A DNA stretch of 64,000 bases from Halarchaeum nitratireducens. GTDB taxonomy: Archaea > Halobacteriota > Halobacteria > Halobacteriales > Halobacteriaceae. The notes under the pieces were generated by a model. That model searched no databases. It was not told the origin of the DNA and was given only the letters and a program-made list of their open reading frames with translations. A program made the position numbers and the translations under genes. How positions within the stretch are numbered: position 1 is the first letter of the stretch; every line of letters starts with the position of its first letter. Below, piece after piece: positions 62,082 to 64,000 of the stretch. Location: the NCBI RefSeq assembly GCF_014647155.1, contig NZ_BMOQ01000004.1, positions 248,001-312,000 of the forward strand, given 5' to 3'.

Positions 62082-63157
62082 GCGACCTCACGACGTTCCT
62101 CGACGGGTTCGACGAGCGGGACTGGCAGACGGCCACCGCCGCGGACGGCCCGGTGCGGTTCGCCATGGTCGGCGTCGGCTGGTGGGTGACCGATCAGGCC
62201 GCGCCCGCCGTCACCGCGAGCGAGCTCTGCGAGACGACCGCTCTCGTCTCGCGCGGCAAGGAGAAAGCCGCGGCGGCCGCCGCTGATCTCGGCGTCGAGC
62301 ACGGCCTCTCCAGCAAGGAGTTCCGCGACGGCGTCGCCGCCGAGGACTACGACGCCGTCTACGTCTGCACGCCGAACGCCACGCACCTCGAAACCGTCGA
62401 GGCGGCCGCGGAGCTCGGCAAGCCCGTGCTCTGCGAGAAGCCCATGGAGGCCTCGACGGAGCGCGCCGAGGCGATGGTCGAGGCCTGCGAGGCCGCAGAC
62501 GTCCCGCTGATGATCGCCTACCGGATGCAGACCGATCCCGCCGTCCGCCGGGCGCGCGAGCTCGTTTCGGCGGGTGCCGTCGGAGACGTCGCGCACGTCC
62601 ACGGCCACATGAGCCAGTCGCTGCTGCGCGACATCTTCTCCGACCCCGACCAGTGGCGCCTGAACCCCGACCTCGCCGGCCCGGGCGCCTCCGTCACGGA
62701 CCTCGGCGTCTACCCGCTCAACACGACGCGCTTCGTCCTCGACGCCGACCCGCTCGCCGCCCAGTCCATGCTCTACAGCGAGCACGAGGGCTTCGAGGAC
62801 GTACCCGACGAGCGCGCGGCGTTCACCGTCCGCTTCCCCGACGGCGTCTTCGCGTCCTTCTCCGCGAGCCAACGGGCCCACGAGACCGGCTTCCTCCGAA
62901 TCGTCGGCACCGAGGGCGAAATCGCCCTCGACCCCGCCTTCTTCAACCGAAACGACGCCGGCCTCACCGTCGCGCGCGGCGATCAGACGGCCGACATCGA
63001 CTTCGACTCCGTCGACCAGATGGAAGAGGAGTTCGACTACTTCGCCGATCGACTCCTCACGGGCCGCAAGATCTACCCGGACGGCACGCACGGCGTCACC
63101 GACATCCGCGCCGTCGAAGCGATTCTCGCCGGTGAGACGGCGACGCGCTCGCTCTGA
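62078..63157 (+). CDS. gfo6: Gfo/Idh/MocA oxidoreductase, xylose 1-dehydrogenase type
   Basis: 359 residues. N-terminal Rossmann fold with FAMVGVGWWVTDQAAPAV (Gly-rich) and the EKP motif CEKPMEAS. Catalytic region VTDLGVYPLN. The GWW-T-QAAPA stretch and length match the NADP-dependent D-xylose 1-dehydrogenases of haloarchaea (Gfo6 or XacA), which start the oxidative pentose degradation pathway. The rest of that pathway is not in the window. Confidence 0.82.
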   Translation: MSDLTTFLDGFDERDWQTATAADGPVRFAMVGVGWWVTDQAAPAVTASELCETTALVSRGKEKAAAAAADLGVEHGLSSKEFRDGVAAEDYDAVYVCTPNATHLETVEAAAELGKPVLCEKPMEASTERAEAMVEACEAADVPLMIAYRMQTDPAVRRARELVSAGAVGDVAHVHGHMSQSLLRDIFSDPDQWRLNPDLAGPGASVTDLGVYPLNTTRFVLDADPLAAQSMLYSEHEGFEDVPDERAAFTVRFPDGVFASFSASQRAHETGFLRIVGTEGEIALDPAFFNRNDAGLTVARGDQTADIDFDSVDQMEEEFDYFADRLLTGRKIYPDGTHGVTDIRAVEAILAGETATRSL

Positions 63158-63170
63158 GACCCGGACCCGC

Positions 63171-64000
63171 TCAGGCGAGCGAGTAGACGTGTTCGAGGTA
63201 GACGTCCCGGACCCGATCGCCCCAGTTGTGCGTGTAGGTGTCGATGACGTCCGCGGCGACGTCGCCGCGGAGGTACTTCACGACGCCCCGATCCCCCGTC
63301 CGGTCACGGAGGTGCGTCGTGAAGAAGTGCCGGAAGTAGTGGGGGGTGACGTTCTCGCTCGCGCCGCCGCCCGTCCGGTACCACCCGACCTCACGGGCGT
63401 AGCCGGTCACCGTCTCGCGCACCATCTCCGGGGTGAGACGGGCGCCCCACGCGTCCCGCGTCGAGCAGAACAGCGGCTCCGCCGCCGATCGCGCGTCCGG
63501 GCGGACGGCCAGCCACGTCGCGAGCGCGTCGCGTAACTCCGGATCGACCGGGAGGAGCGTCACGCGCTTGCGCTTGTTCGACGCCGATCGCACCTCGCCG
63601 TTCGTCGCCTCGCCCGCCGAGACCTCGGGGTCGACGAGGAGCGTGTCGGGTCGGCCGTCGAGTCGCCCGCGCGTCCCGAGTGCGGGGTAGGCGTCCCGAG
63701 CGCCCCCGTGCGCGAGGTTCACGTCCCGCAGGTCGAGGTTACAGAGCTCGCCGACGCGCAGACCGGTCTTGAGGAGCGTGAGGAGCACCGCGCGATCCCC
63801 CGGATGCGTGATCCCGTCGAGAAACGCCCGCATCCGCGGCACCGATATCTCCCGTCTCGTCGGGTCGGCATCGATCGTCTCGTCCATCTCCTCGACGACG
63901 AGCGTCATCGGGTTCGCCTCGAACGCGCCCACCTGCGTCATGTACGCGTAGAAGCGATTGCAGTACGACGCGTAGGTCGCCACCGTCGACTCGGCGTACT
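63171..64000 (-). CDS. Tyrosine recombinase/integrase (partial, 5' end cut)
   Basis: At least 276 residues. The frame enters from the right edge with no stop (YAESTVATYASYCNRFYAYM is a SAM-like core-binding domain start). Catalytic residues: Arg in GLRVGELCNLDL, the KRKRVTLLP strand, HYFRHFFTTHL (H-x-x-R), THNW (second His) and Tyr in VYLEHVYSLA. It cuts and rejoins DNA as in XerC/D or phage integrases. No associated element genes are seen to its left. The start is outside the window; an in-frame GTG at 63983 is not a sensible start because homology continues upstream. Confidence 0.85.
   Translation of the reverse strand, partial: YAESTVATYASYCNRFYAYMTQVGAFEANPMTLVVEEMDETIDADPTRREISVPRMRAFLDGITHPGDRAVLLTLLKTGLRVGELCNLDLRDVNLAHGGARDAYPALGTRGRLDGRPDTLLVDPEVSAGEATNGEVRSASNKRKRVTLLPVDPELRDALATWLAVRPDARSAAEPLFCSTRDAWGARLTPEMVRETVTGYAREVGWYRTGGGASENVTPHYFRHFFTTHLRDRTGDRGVVKYLRGDVAADVIDTYTHNWGDRVRDVYLEHVYSLA

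Overview
This window is haloarchaeal chromosome (class Halobacteria). The evidence is very high GC, strongly acidic proteins, TATA-type promoters about 25-35 nt before leaderless starts, twin-arginine secretion signals, and archaeal-eukaryal information-processing genes (RPA, aL21, Rpo4, archaeal EF-1beta, XPB/Rad25 helicase, KsgA). The genus cannot be fixed from the sequence alone.

Layout. 1-0.7 kb: a partial sensor kinase. 1.0-7.5 kb (minus): an Lhr-type helicase, then the RPA operon in the order rpa1, rpap1, rpe, a DNA maintenance block. 7.6-14.8 kb: a zinc-finger/EF-1beta pair, a flavin-pathway reductase with an MBL hydrolase, then a plus-strand information-processing run: aL21, Rpo4, DUF655, KsgA, MscS channel, HemK2-like methyltransferase. 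14.8-16.9 kb: a split methionine synthase. 16.9-17.7 kb: a noncoding interval with a candidate structured RNA, a duplicated tRNA 3' end and tRNA-Lys(CTT). 17.7-31.6 kb: metabolism, transport and regulation: RCK-DHH phosphoesterase, PRC-barrel protein, aminotransferase, ZIP transporter, nucleobase permease, nitrilase-like amidase, OYE-type reductase, a haloarchaeal-type thiolase alpha/beta pair, DUF47 protein and a membrane-anchored HTH protein. 31.6-38 kb: a Rad25 helicase interrupted by an intein, a zinc alcohol dehydrogenase and a kinase/HalX regulator pair.

38.0-59.6 kb is a large surface-polysaccharide region. It holds five or six glycosyltransferases, a nucleotide-sugar synthase, a phosphoglucosamine mutase, a sugar epimerase, a polysaccharide deacetylase, a flippase, polytopic membrane proteins and an unusual set of polysaccharide-binding or -modifying candidates: a Tat-exported LamG protein, two paralogous beta-helix proteins facing each other, and a beta-propeller protein. 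Activated sugars would be made by the nucleotidyltransferase, mutase and epimerase, assembled on lipid by the GT2/GT4 enzymes, flipped, and trimmed or bound outside by the deacetylase, LamG, beta-helix and propeller proteins.

59.9-62.0 kb is visibly poorer in GC and holds a small orphan protein, a PiT phosphate transporter and about 0.6 kb of noncoding DNA. The window closes with a Gfo6-type xylose dehydrogenase preceded by a hairpin and a small coupled uORF, and a tyrosine recombinase cut by the right edge.

The best candidates for something undescribed are the beta-helix/LamG/propeller module at 39-45 kb, the structured RNA and tRNA-end duplication at 17.1-17.5 kb, and the leader before gfo6.
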